A stretch of 64,000 bases of DNA, taken from NCBI GenBank assembly GCA_947095535.1, contig OX352774.1, forward strand, positions 116,873,996 through 116,937,995, given 5' to 3'. The position numbers were made by a program, and so were the translations under genes. The stretch's first letter is position 1; every line of letters starts with the position of its first letter. This document shows, in pieces, positions 12,016 through 23,952 of this stretch. The notes beneath the pieces were generated by a model. That model worked only from the letters and a program-made list of their open reading frames with translations. It did not search any database and was not told where the DNA came from. This stretch comes from Poecilobothrus nobilitatus (Eukaryota; Arthropoda; Insecta; Diptera; Dolichopodidae).

Positions 12016-13237
12016 TAGCTCCAAAAGTAGAATCAAATCAATTTATCTGATTTTTTTATGTCGAATTAAACTCTTTTCTACTTTTTTTGTACATTAATAT
12101 GTCATCTTGCCTATACGATCAGAGTAGCTATGGTATCCTTTACATTTCTATTCCTCACAATTGCAGTTTTGTTTTTAACATATTGGTTTGGAAATCAACT
12201 TTCTCGATAAAATCGCTTCTGTTTCTAAATAATTTAGTTTGATTTGTATTTACTTCAAATTTAAAATATTATTGTTTTTGTTGGATTTATTCTGGGCTCT
12301 ATAGGCCCATTTTAAAAGTTCTTTAAAGAAAAAATACCTTAAAATCCAGAATACGGAAGTTTATCTTTTTGTTATCATAAATAAACATTGAAGTATTTTA
12401 TTTTTTATTTCGATGTTTTACATTTTTATCTTCAAATATTTGTTATGGGAAATAATTGCCAATAAAATAAAAAAAAATTAAAATACAAAAATTGATAAAA
12501 ATATTGAATGAAGTGTCACAGTGTCACAACATTAAAATTCTTTTGAAGGCAAAATAACATATTATAATAATATGTTATTGTATATAAATTCTATTATAAT
12601 CCTTCCCATGGCTCATAGATTTTATGCTATTTTTGTTTTTATCTTGTAGAATGATTGATTTGTCTAGACAGACTTTTTGTTTATATTTTCAAATTGTTTG
12701 TTGATGTTTTTTTTTTTTTAACATATGTCAGCTCAATAAATAAAATTAGAGGTGCAACATGGTATAACACTAAGCCAGGTAAAGTTACAGCAATATGATA
12801 GATGTACTAGGTTCTATGAACATAATTTAGTTCAAATTTTAATAATTTATAGTTTATAAAATGCTTTAAAATTTATACTAATAAATAAATAAATAAATAA
12901 ATAATAATATTAAAGACATGTCAATAGGACATTCTAATTTTCAATGCCATTTAATTCAATTAAATTAAATACATAATTTCTTTATGAATTGCAATATTAA
13001 AAGGATTTCCCTATAAAATATTTTACAAAGATTGTATATTAAATATGAATTATCCTTCAAAACATAAAATGTATTGCATTTTTAAGATTCTAAATTTATT
13101 AGAATAAAATAATATGTGGATAATAAAAAGTTTTTTCTGGGTATGATGAAATGATAAAAATAAAACTTTATTTAACTTTCAAAAAATAAGGTGAAATGTA
13201 AAACGAATTTCTTCAACATTCAATTGAATTTACAACG
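12016..13237. other. A/T-rich filler with a perfect palindrome and (AAAT)n, no gene seen
   Basis: A 27-bp palindrome (perfect apart from its central base) lies at 12553-12579 (AATAACATATTAT arms). An (AAAT)n tract runs about 12880-12903. No coding relic was recognised. Confidence 0.5.
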
Positions 13238-13564
13238 GATTTACGCCCGACGAATAAATATATATAATAAATATAAATAATAATAATATGAAAATATAAT
13301 TAGAAGGTATTTTAGAGTTGTAGAAGGTATGTAGAGTCAAGGTGTCAATAACTTTTCAGCGGAGGTTAAAACAAGGGTAAGGGTATACCAATATTTTCGA
13401 AAAACCGGTTTTCGTCACCAACTCTACAATCCCTCTTATATATTTATGTACAAACATATTTCAACAACAAAGAATTTAAAATAATGGAAGTGGAAATTCT
13501 ACAATTCCTCCTAACTATTCTTTGTAATATTCATTTTGGAGTCATAATTAGTCGGGCGTAAATT
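13238..13564. mobile_element. Inverted-repeat element candidate
   Basis: ATTTACGCCCGAC near 13239 is perfectly inverted as GTCGGGCGTAAAT near 13551. Within it, GTAGAGTCAAGGTG (13331) faces CACCAACTCTAC (about 13418), a second inverted pair. CG-rich 13-bp arms are unlikely by chance in this DNA, but no target duplication was seen and the outer limits are uncertain. Confidence 0.4.
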
Positions 13565-13892
13565 ACTCTCTATAAAATATTACTTGTGAGGATTTAATTC
13601 ATTATGAAAAAAAAATATTTTTTTTGGGACGTTTTTTCGTTTTTATTTTGCAGCCATAATTCATAATAATGTATCGTCCTAAATTTTGGGAAAGCAGGGT
13701 ATACGAAGTCAAAGCAAAAATAATAAACCAATATTTAAGAAATCAGGAAAGGTTCATTAAAACTCGAATGGAATACACTATTTTAGTATTATGTAATTTA
13801 TATGTAAGTTGGAATTCCACGATTGATGGATAATGATAGTAGTTTAATGATTTAGTGAAAGTATAATAATTCCAGCTTAGTTAATTTTTTTT
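13565..13892. other. No supported gene
   Basis: A T-rich tract ending TTTTGCAG (about 13651) is followed by a 54-codon frame at 13669-13833 (MYRPKFWESRVYEVKAK at its start). It has no recognised motif and is too short to call. Otherwise A/T-rich filler. Confidence 0.4.
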
Positions 13893-14200
13893 CCTAAGAG
13901 AGGTGGAAATCTTCCAACATTCTCCCTTGGTAGTGTGAGATTCTTACTGACCAAACCCACCTCTTCTTTAGCCAATACAATGGGATGAATTCTCTACCAG
14001 TTAACGCAGTATATTGGCTAGGGAGTATTGGTATTAGTTATTATATTATTAGTTACTACAGAGTTAATGCCATCAATGGATTACAACGTGCAGTAGCATA
14101 TATTATCTAACACCTTCCTGTATAATATAACGAAATTTAGCTCTACTGTAGCGGCTGTTATTAGTATTATTCTTATTATTATCATAATTTTTTTTATTAT
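13893..14200 (-). mobile_element. Composite repeat: tail segment G plus (ATT)-ended segment H
   Basis: Segment G runs from a T-run and CCTAAGAGAGGTGG through CTTGGTAGTGTGAGATTCTT and ACCAAACCCACCTC to TATATTGGCTAGGGAG. Segment H follows, with ATGGATTACAACGTGCAGTA, CACCTTCCTGTATAA and CTCTACTGTAGCGGCTGTTA, ending in (ATT)n. The same G-then-H order recurs at 52335-52845 and 57043-58010. The poly-T and triplet ends suggest LINE or SINE tails. The strand given is for G. Confidence 0.5.
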
Positions 14201-14261
14201 TATCATTATTAATAATTATACGATATACATTATCACGATATAAAATTACTACATTTTATTA

Positions 14262-14342
14262 TATGACCTGACCGGGGTTTGAATCTCCAAAAGCCTCCGA
14301 TTGAAAGACTGGCGACTTAACCACTATGCCATGAGTCAGAAA
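14262..14342 (-). mobile_element. tRNA-derived SINE head
   Basis: On the minus strand the stretch reads ATGGCATAGTGGTTAAG (an A-box-like word) and, about 35 nt further, GGAGATTCAAACCCC (a B-box-like word), the spacing expected of a tRNA-type internal promoter. It does not fold as a full tRNA by eye. A related head lies at 59640-59705 with similar neighbouring text (CGATATAAA). I read it as a degenerate SINE rather than a tRNA gene. Confidence 0.5.
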
Positions 14343-14349
14343 TATGAAT

Positions 14350-15612
14350 AATAAATGACTTTGTGAACTCGCTACGTTCTTGATAAGAGTGGAAAAACAA
14401 GAAGAAAATGAAAATTATCTATACAATGAATTGTTAGGCTTTTTTCAATTAAAATTGTTAAAATTCCATGTCCTTGGCAAGGCTTAAAAGGTGACTAAAC
14501 AATTAAAAATTTAGAAAATAACAAAGTAGATTAAATATTATGTTAATTGGCGACTGTTTTGTAAAACAAATCAATTCGAATCTTAAAAAATTTCTGACTT
14601 TGGGTACCTAAACTTATATAAAAATGAATATCTGAGGTTTACCTACAGTAATTTTGCACTTGTCTTAATTGGAATCTTATATTATAATGGACTCTTCAAA
14701 AAATTATGTTCTTATGTTATGACAATTTTTAATTTGTTTAGTTTTCAAAATAAATTTATATTTATTAAATATGATCACTTAAATAACTGTCAGTAACACC
14801 AAAAATTAAATATTATTTTTAATCTTTTAATAATGACTGAATGTTTTTATTTTAATTAACTTTGTTTTCCTTTAAGTTATATTTTATATCCTTTTAATTC
14901 AATTTGATTTATAATTAATTATTTATAAAGATAACAAAAACCAACAGAACTCTCATTAGATGGGTCAGGTTAGTTTATTTAATCTATGGGTCGAACATAT
15001 ATACACCCCAAGTAACCACAAAAAATTTAACCACAAATTGTTTAAAAAAAAAAAATTTAATCATAAGACAAAAGTTTTTATTATTTTAAGCACTTTTTTT
15101 TAAGTACAAATAAAAAGAGGGAAAACATAAATTGTTTTTGTTCTTTTCTTTTCTTTCTGATATAACCCTTTTTTCTTAACCCGATTTCTGACATTTTTAT
15201 GGATTATTTCTTAAAAAAAAAAAAACAAATAAATAAATAAAAATTGTTTTCTGTTATTTAAATATTTAAGAAAAAAAAAATAGAAAAGAAAATAAAAGTA
15301 ATGCAATCAAAATTCCATCGTAAATTCCAAAGATGATGAGATGCCTACATTACTTGATTCTTGAACCCATATATACAGTATTGCACAAAATCAAAAAGAA
15401 ACATACAAAACTGTATAAAAAGTAACATGAAACATAGCTGTTGTACTATTTTATGAAAAGTTTTCTATACAAAAAGAAATATGTATTTTGCGAAAAGCAG
15501 ATGTATTTATACACTTCTCGAATATGTTCTAACACTTTTGATTGAATCAAAGCCAGAAACACAGATAGCATTTGTGAACCTGAGCCAAATGATGGCATAG
15601 ATATTTAGGAGC
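14350..15612. other. A/T-rich filler, no gene seen
   Basis: TACAGTATTGCACAAAATC at about 15374 resembles the end of a Tc1-like element, but no matching opposite end was found. Otherwise nothing was recognised. Confidence 0.4.
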
Positions 15613-15775
15613 TATCATGCAAGAATGTGTTACCTGCTCGTTGTAATCCATTAATGGCCCTGGCTCTGTAGTAAGTGATAAAGATATTAATAATTAACAG
15701 CAATACCAATAATAATAGTTGCTACAGTGGCAGTAATATTGCCTTCAATTAGTACCTCATGCAGGAAGGTGTTTT
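15613..15775 (-). repeat. Repeat segment H, inverted copy
   Basis: On the minus strand this reads CACCTTCCTGCATGAG, then TTGAAGGCAATATTACTGCC, then GTAGCAACTATTATTATTGG, then TTACTACAGAGCCAGGGCC and ATGGATTACAACGAGCAGG. It is collinear with 52615-52775. It lies directly beside the LINE tail at 15786. Confidence 0.55.
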
Positions 15776-15785
15776 ATATATATAT

Positions 15786-17640
15786 ATTTTTTTTTTGCGA
15801 GAGTAGGTGGCAATCATCGGAAGACACTATACCGGAATGAAAATGAGCACGAGTCTTCTATAAGTGTGTGAGACTTTAACCCACTAAACACCACCTCCCT
15901 TTTTTGACTAAACAATAGGCTATACGACCTTTAGTACTAATGTACTGCCTACTCAGAGGAAGTTAAGTTAGGGAAAGAAAATAGATTTCAAATTGGCACG
16001 CATATTGTGAACAAAGTTGTTAATATTCACCTTGAATCTTTGCACTTTGTAAATCATCACAAATTCTGGGGAACAGATGAGGTGGAAGATGATTCCACAT
16101 TTGCGATGTTCGTACTACAAACGAATTTCCATAAGCCGAATTATGCAATCTGGGAATTTGAATTACATAGGGGTTGGCAGTAGACGCTCTCCTTGTTTCT
16201 CTTTGGAATGCTTTGAGAGGAGGCATCAAACTTTTAATTTCTTTAGAAGAAGAACGCATCCCTATGAGGTATATATAAAACAGGGTGTCTTCCTGTTAGA
16301 CGAGGGAGAGAACGTAGAGGTGACATGGGGATCGTTCATTAGACGAAAGCTCTATTTTGTACTTTATCGAGAAATCCAATTGCCGTTTTGGAGGCACCCG
16401 CCTAAAATATGTGCATTTTACTCCATCTTTGGTCTTATATATGTTTTCTAGATATTAAGGAGATCAGAAGATGAAAAGAAGGCTTTACAACGATACAAGA
16501 AACCCATACAGCACTGAGTTTTCTTAGAGTTAAAATCGACTCTGTTGATTTTGCTTCAGTTGAGATCTTGTCCAAATCTAGATTTAGTTTCGTAAGAGGC
16601 AACGAGCGTGACGTCGTCTACAAAACTGTGGATTGGATTGGAGGTTATAATTAAAAGATCGTTTATAAATATTAGGAAAACTGACGGCGAGAGAACTGAT
16701 CCTTGCTGGACTCCAGCACTAATTTTGAATTGTTCTGAACAGTAACTATTGACCAGGACACGAATCAAACGATTCGAAAGAAAATATCCAATCCATTTTA
16801 CAAATACATTACCGAGGAATTTAGCAATTAACGCATCACGTCTGACTTAGGCAAAAGCTTTAGAAATATCCAGAGCGGCAACATTAGACTCCCCCGAATG
16901 GTGGAGGCTGATGTTGAGCCTTTCCCAGAGGCATGTCATGAGATCACCTGTTGACTGATGGGTTCGGAACCCATATTGACGATCATTAATTAATCCTTTG
17001 CTATGTAGATATTTCGGAAGCTTTCTATTTATTAAATTTCCCATTATTTTGGAAAGCACTGAAGTGAGTGAAGCAATAGGGCGGTAGTTCGACTGATCGC
17101 TTTTTTCCCTTTTTTTGGGATGCGATATAGGTGCGCTGTCGACCACTGAGTAGGATATCTACCGAAGAGAGGGATAAATGGAAGATATTACGCAATGGTT
17201 TCGTAATAGTAGAAAAAGTGTTTTTTAGAACTGTGGCAGTAATGCCATCAGGACCGGCTGACGTTTTGTATCCAAATTCTTAAGAGCTTTGAAACTGCCC
17301 GAGTTCTGAAGGGAATTCTACCTAAGGAGCAGTTAACGTCGGGAAGACTGCATGGTCTTTGTGCTAACTGGGGCAACAATGAGTTGGAGGCGGAATTTTT
17401 GGAAAATAAATCTGCTTTTTCTTTGAGATCGGATACAATTTAGTCATTGTTATCAACAAAAAACGGGAACGAGGAACCGCCACTTTTACAGTTAAGGCTC
17501 TTTGCAAAGGTCCAAAAGGGTTTGCTATTATTGGGAAGATGCAAAAGTTGTCTTCTCAACCGTCTGTTGTGCAAGAACTTTTGCTTGTTGATAACTCTCC
17601 TACATCAGTTTCTGATCTCGATATAGCTCGCCCTATTAGT
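15786..17640 (-). pseudogene. 5'-truncated non-LTR retrotransposon relic with reverse transcriptase
   Basis: Minus-strand frames together give the order expected of LINE ORF2. Near 17270 is the approach text with SAGPDGIT-like words in broken frames. At 17146-16847 come NYRPIASLTSVLSKIMGNLI, GLINDRQYGFRTHQST and VAALDISKAFA (motif A with its Asp). A stop follows, then KWIGYFLSNRLIRVLVN, ISAGVQQGSVLSPSVF (motif B) and FVDDVTLVAS (motif C, usually YADD or FADD). Then come MGFLYRCKAFFSSSDLL and KTYIRPKME (thumb), and at 16259-16020 the terminal segment SYGNSF-like VRTSQMWNHLPPHLFP, ending at a stop near 16023. About 230 bp of 3' untranslated text then ends in an A-run on the minus strand (15786-15795). 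No endonuclease domain and no RNase H are seen. This fits a jockey/CR1-type element; several stops and shifts make it dead. Confidence 0.8.
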
Positions 17641-17765
17641 TTCATGTAGGAGTTTCATACCATTATGTTAGCTAAAGGGGGAGGTAGGTTTAGTCAAAAA
17701 GAGTCTGACACTACCAAGCGGGAATTCTTGGTGACTTGGGAAGGTTCTCACCTGCCTTAGAAAGC
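17641..17765 (+). mobile_element. Repeat segment G, opposite orientation
   Basis: Reverse-complemented, it reads CTAAGGCAGGTGAGAACC, CGCTTGGTAGTGTCAGACTC, GACTAAACCTACCTCC and TTTAGCTAACATAATGG, matching segment G at 13893 and 52335. It sits at the 5'-truncated end of the reverse-transcriptase relic, so one element may have interrupted the other. Confidence 0.5.
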
Positions 17766-17879
17766 AAAAGGTAAGATTCGGATTCGGCCGGTAAAAATAC
17801 TTGAACAGGATTGGAAGGTTCAAGTTCGGGTATGGTTTGCCCCCTTATTAACATATTTAACGAACAAACATCATATTTC

Positions 17880-18199
17880 TAAAGATCTAACTATTTGTTA
17901 AGCACCATATCCGCAGCTAGTAGATATCTGGCTCACATATAGTGGTATGAGCGGATAATGTTCGGTAAGTTGTTTTGGTCAGCTGCGGAGACGTATAGCT
18001 TTAGATCAACTACTCAAAATAATTCTTTGATCCATTTTTTGAATAATTGCAGGTTCGGTGCGAGTCCAACATGATCTGATAATTCATTGAATAGTTCAAC
18101 GCAGTTATACAAAACATCATTATTGGTTAGATGCAGCTGCACGAGATTCCGATTTCCTCCTCCTAGTTCAGAAAGTGTTGTAGTCGAATAGTCATATCA
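17880..18199 (-). pseudogene. Coding-like relic of unknown family
   Basis: The minus strand has an uninterrupted 60-codon frame (18196-18017) with amphipathic, non-low-complexity text such as GGGNRNLVQLHLTNNDVLYN and VELFNELSDHVGLAPNLQ. After one stop the same frame continues VVDLKLYVSAADQNNLPNI and ARYLLAADMVLNK, with two further stops. Its base composition is more balanced than the surrounding filler. It is not recognised: it could be the 5' part of the neighbouring LINE, another transposon ORF or a retrocopy of a host gene. It lies just outside the duplicated block. Confidence 0.4.
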
Positions 18200-18742
18200 G
18201 AATAGTTATATTAATAATAACATATCGGACCTCGGCTTTATGATTTAGATTAAAATGGAGTTAATCAAATCTTATAGTTTTAGTCGCCAAGAAATATGTT
18301 TAAATCGTTTGGTTTTGTTATAAAAAATTCTCTTTGTCCGATTTATTGTAATATGTTTTTTCATTGAAACAAACATTTTCTTAGGATGTTTCTTTTAAAA
18401 TATTAAATGCATAAAATCTACATTTCAATAAATAAAATTCAACATATTTAATATTTGTATCCAACACTGTTTATTTAAACGTTTGTAAATAGAAGTTTAT
18501 TAAAAAAATATTATATATTTTCAAGTGTTTTCCTTGTAGGATGATTAGAGACAGTCTAGACAAGACAAAATTTTAAAGTTTTACAAAAAATAAAAAAAAA
18601 ATTAATTTTAGACTTACTATCCGCAGATATTTTTTTGTTTATCTTGGAAACTGAGTAGGACATTAAATTGAATTAGATTGGATTATTAGATAAGTTAGGA
18701 TTTGTTTTTTAAAGAACACTTATGTGATCCTTTTTTTCTAAA

Positions 18743-18822
18743 TTCTTTGAATATTCACTTGTTAAATAAAGGCCATTATTTAACAATAATGGCTGCCATT
18801 TAACAAGTGAATATTCAAAGAA
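18743..18822. repeat. 80-bp hairpin element, copy A
   Basis: TTCTTTGAATATTCACTTGT and its continuation to TTAAAT are inverted perfectly (25 bp) at 18798-18822, and the interior GGCCATTATTTAACAATAATGG is also nearly self-complementary. The whole can fold into one long hairpin. It is conserved without change in copy B. Confidence 0.8.
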
Positions 18823-21603
18823 CCTAAAAAAAAAAAAAACTCAATAAAATTTGATAAAATTGATAGGAGAGAAAATGATAGAAAAACTTTAAATGAACTT
18901 TTTGATCAAAGGAACTGAAATGTCCAAAGGATATGTCTAATTTTTACAGAATTTTAAACTTTTAATTCAAAAATTAAAATTTTGTTTTTATTATATTTAA
19001 AAGTATGAAAACAAAAAAGATACCGGCAAACGGAATAAAGTACATAGGGTTATTTTTTAAATTGAATTAATTTATAAGAGACTCTATTTATTTACAGAGT
19101 TTTAAGGTTCTAACAATATTTTAATTTATACGTTTTATAATGTTTTGATTATGATAATTAAAAAAACAAAATTTTTTAATTAATTAAAATCTCTAAAATT
19201 GATAAAGTATAAAAATTAAATAAAAGTTAATTAATTTTAAGCGTGGCAAATTTTTATTTAAGTGAATATTTCGCCTAAAGATTTGTTTTACATTAATTTT
19301 TTAATTTGAAAGGAGTAAATCTAATCCTTTAAGTTACTGATTTTGTACTTTAAGTTAAATTTTTTATTTACTGATTTTTATGAATTTTTATCGTGCAATC
19401 TACAACTTTAAACATTAATAAAAAAAAATCAAATATTTTTTAAGAATGTTATATTTTTTATTTAAATTGTAGAAGAAAAATTTTGCCTTCATCTTTAATC
19501 TGTTTTCTCTTTTCACAAAACTTGTACTTAAGTTATTAAATTTTCAAAAAAATAAAAAAAAATTCCAAAATAAAAATTTTTTTTACCAGTTCATTGTCAC
19601 TATAAAAGATACTGTAATTTTTTTTTTTTTATATATAAGTCCCATGTGTAAGTTCTAACACATTAACGTAATCATTCTTGGTAATTTTGTAAAATATAAG
19701 TTCCATAATATTTTGGCTCAAATATTATTAAGAAAAATTATTAAGTAATGTATGTTTAAACCAGAAGGGTTCAATAAAATTTTGTAGAAATTTAAAATTT
19801 TTTTTTATATACTCGTAGCTACATAAATAAATGTTTGATTTTAGATTGAATTTAGAAAAACATTGCAGTCCTATTCTGAAATACCAAAAAAAAAAGGCAT
19901 TGTCACTAATGAAATATTTAAGATTTTAATTTACTGAAGTAATTCATTCGCATTAAGGTTTTTAGAAATTTAATTCAGTTTAGTTTTAAAAACGTATCAT
20001 TGCTAATTAACAGCGAATTGACAACAACTTACGCCTTATTTCATTGGATGGTTTATGGCTAATGATGAGGTGAGTCCAATGTTGAGTTGAGTGCATTTTA
20101 TTATTCGATTTAAATTTTTTTCATTTCTTGGGTCGAATGCATAAAACTGAGCTTAGGATCAAATCTTACTCTTCCAAACAAGATTACGTTTGAATTCATA
20201 ATTTTCGTATGGAAAAATGAGATTTGAGTTTAAGCTTATATTTATCCATTGAACGCAAAGTTTAGCTCGTTTGTTTTATTTCATTCTCTTGAATGTGTTC
20301 AAATGAAGTAATTTAAAAGACCGAAGCTCATTTTTAAACTAAACGTTTAAGAAGGTAAACTTGAAATTATTTTATTTTAATTAACTCCGAAACCTCCATT
20401 TTTAGTTTTTTAACTTCACCCATCATTTTATCAAAATGCTACAACTTTCTCTAGTTTGGTATAAAATATTCAATTTCAATTGACCATAAAACGTAGAATA
20501 AGATGTTTCATAGAGGGTAGCAGTACCATAAAGCGTAATCAAAGTGCAGTTTAGCTGTTTCGTAAAAAACTAGCAAATTTTATAACTGATAAAATCATTC
20601 TAAATAAATTGTAAGACATCGAAAATTTGAATTTTAATTAAACAGAAAATTAATATCAAAAGAAAAATACACGAAAGATAGATTGAAAATGTACAAAAAA
20701 AAGAGCTAAAAGAAAAATCATTCAAAAAATTAATTTTAAGTAAGTTCGAAAGTGATATAAAATATAGAATTGTTTGTGAGATTCCTTTTAGATTTAAAAT
20801 TGATTTAAAGGGTTTTGGATATAAATATAGATTTGGGTTTTATTGATAAGGGTTATTTTTTTCCTTGAAATTATTTGAATTCTTTTGATATTAATCAAAA
20901 CGCAAATAGAAAAAAAGTAAAAAAGAAATAAGGGATAAGGGATAATTCCTTTGAGAAATACGAATTTGAATTTCTTCGTGTATATATTGTCACTTCAATT
21001 GAATTTTGGAATTTTGTAAGATGAAATATTAAAAGATCGATTCATAATTATTATTTTGATATCTAATTTCTAAATATATCATAACATCTTCAGACTCTAA
21101 AATCTGAATAAATTTTTTTCACTATACGAGCATATTTTGTATATCTGAAAATCACTGACTATTTATTAAAAAGAAAAGAAAAAACTGAATCATAAATTTA
21201 AATTTTTTGTCTTAAAAAACGATAGTAAGGATAATGTAAAATAAGAATTATAAATTTTGAAAATTTCTGTATGTATCAACGAATATGTATTTTCTTAATT
21301 TGCATAAAAATAAAAAAGGAAAACAAAATGATACTTGTATTTGTCAAGTCAGAAATTATGTTAATTTGTTTAAATATGTGTATACTGGGCTCTAAGAAAA
21401 GAAAAAAAAATTGTCATTGAAAGTTTTTTGATCGATTGTCTATTATGTATTTTGTTCATTTTTTTTTGTTTTAAAACTGTATTAAAAGTTAAATCTTTAG
21501 ACTGAATAGAGTAATGAAAATAAACAATCTAAATACAGAACTTAACCGTTTTGTTACGAAGAGTTCTTTTTTAATAGTTTTTCTTTCAATTGAAATTGCT
21601 TAC

Positions 21604-21655
21604 AACTTGTGAACCAGTACACCCTCAGTTAATATGTAATTAATCCCTCAAATAA
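21604..21655 (-). repeat. Degenerate SINE tRNA-like head, copy A
   Basis: GAACCAGTACACCCTCAGTT resembles the reverse complement of the B-box and anticodon part of the SINE head at 31885-31958. Copy B has the better-preserved counterpart at 31612-31668. The A-box region is lost here. Confidence 0.4.
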
Positions 21656-22136
21656 TGAGGCCATTAACAGTTTTATATTTTACAAAAAAATGAATCAAAC
21701 TTTATGTTTATAAAAACCATTGCATACTAATAGGCGAAATATTTAAATATTAAATTAAAAAGAAAAGTTGATGATATTCTATTCATGGAACTTCAGTACT
21801 ACTGTAACGACAACAAAAAAAACTATTACCCAAATTTGTTACACTGCACTAAAAAATGAATAATTTTTTCTATCCTTCTGAGAAAGAACAGCAATATTTT
21901 AACTAAGGGTTAACTAAGATATATGTTAAATATATGCAGAGGACATTTTAGTTTGTATCAAAAAAATTAGTTGACCAAAACCTAAATATGCTGATTTTTT
22001 ATTCAATTTTTCATTATATTTTTTCTTTTTTTTTTTGAATAAATTTACACACCAGAATTTTATTCAAGAAAATTTTATAGAATTTTTGATGTCAAGTAAT
22101 TTGGGGTTTTTTTTTTTTTTAATTGAAACCGAAAGA

Positions 22137-22622
22137 AACAAGTCCGAAGGTAAAACAACGGTTTTTAAAAGCGCACATTTCCAAAAAATAATACGAACTA
22201 TGTAGAATTGTGACTTGCACTAAAATTTGAAAATTTCATGAAAAAAAAAATGTGAAAATAGCACTTTTTTGTAATTTTAAGTGGCTGAAAGTACGCAACC
22301 CTATATAACTAAGAAAAACCGTAGAGTGGCGGAGTTATGAAGGTAGAAAAATCATGTAAAATTTGCTTTTTCCTTAAATTTTCTAAAATACTAAAATACT
22401 AAATTTAAAAAAATTTTGATATTTATTTACAAAGATAAAAGAAATTCCAGTGGGATGCCGTTTTCAGATTAAAAAAAATGTTAAATAGAATATGAGATAT
22501 AGGGCTTTTTAAAAGTTTGAGGGGCTTGAGGGGCGTATTGGATGAAGTTTTGTAAACAGATGGACAGAGTAAAAGTAATATGCATATTTTTTGAAATTTG
22601 TTCATGGAATTGTGCTAAAAAA
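22137..22622 (-). mobile_element. DINE/Helentron-like element, family b, in copy A
   Basis: On the minus strand the tail reads AAAACCGTTGTTTTACCTTC then GGACTTGTTT (22137), and the head is the AGCAC word at 22620. A degraded TCCG zone (CTGTCCATCTG) and ACAAAACTTCATCC text lie between. The element is 486 bp and shared with copy B, so it predates the duplication. The frame 22423-22605 within it is a chance frame. Confidence 0.6.
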
Positions 22623-23952
22623 ACTTTAAGTTGACATTTGAACTATTCTTTTTTAGCTGAAATTCGGAATTTTGTTTAGATTTATGTTGATGTCCATCAA
22701 ATGATAAAAGACTGGAATAAAATTCAATTATTCAAATATATTAAGTATCTAGATTAGAATCTCTTCTTATATGATTTTTGAACATAATTTTTCACATGTC
22801 ACCTGTATATTTGTAGAACAATATTCTGACACCAATATGAGAAAATTATTATAATATTATGTTGGCATAAGAAAATTTTTATTAAAAATAAAATCCATCT
22901 TATAAATGATTTTTTTGCCAAGTAATTTTTAAGTCTAAATTTGAATATGTAAATGTACAACTTTTAGTTTTATAATTAAAAGCAAAAAATTATTTAATTA
23001 GATAAAATCAAAGAAATTTTGTAGATTACGGGAAGTGAGACATTTTGGAACGTACTTTTAGTACTTCTTATTAATTACTTAGCGTTTTGCTAAAGAATAC
23101 ATTTTATTCTGGGATTACTCTTTGATTAAGAATGTCATTTTCTAAAAATTCTAACCGTTATGAAGCTTTAAGGGTATCATGGATTCCTGCTTTCGATTTT
23201 CGACTCTTTTAATTTAGATATTATATATATGCAAAGTAAATTTTAAAATAAATGATTAGCGGACAAACAAAATAATACGAATTGTTGTAATACGAGTATA
23301 TAACAAAATTTTTTAAAATGATCGAAATAGCCGTACTTATTACCACTTATAATCTTCATAATTTTCACTCATAATCATTTCTTAAAAAAATAACCTTATT
23401 TCTTCTTTGTATGTTATTGTTTTTAATAATTGTAGTCAAATATTTTCCATCGTGAAAAACTTTTTCTTGCAGTTTGTGAATTTTATATTGAAAAATTCAA
23501 ACTTATCTCTGCGGATTATTTAACAGATAACACTGGTTCGAAACACTAGTTGAGATAAACACTAGTCCGAAATGGATTAACTAACAAATTGGATAAAATT
23601 ATCCAAATATCTGCTTTTATTTTTATTATTTACATCCTTTAAGAGAATTAATTACAAGTATACGGTTATTGAAACGGATGTTGAATCGATTAACGTAAAC
23701 GTTATAATAGTTGATGTTAAAATTTTACTGTTCTTATTTTTAATCTTTTAATAGTAAAATAAATTAGAAAAAGGAATTAGTTTTAATATAATTTATATTA
23801 TTTAAAATAAAATAACGCGATAAATAGTTATAAATAAATAGATAAATAGTATTGTCAAGTTCAGGTTTTAGATGTTTTATAAATCGTACATAAATAATTG
23901 TTTATTTTTCTTTAGTTGTATTTTGCTTATAATTCTTAATTATTATATTTCA

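Noticed and set aside
13651..13833. Splice-acceptor-like TTTTGCAG followed by a 54-codon frame
   Set aside because: One acceptor-like site and a short frame with no donor partner or homology are expected by chance in T-rich DNA.
15374..15420. Tc1-like end TACAGTATTGCACAAAATC
   Set aside because: No inverted partner was found nearby, so it was left as a note only.
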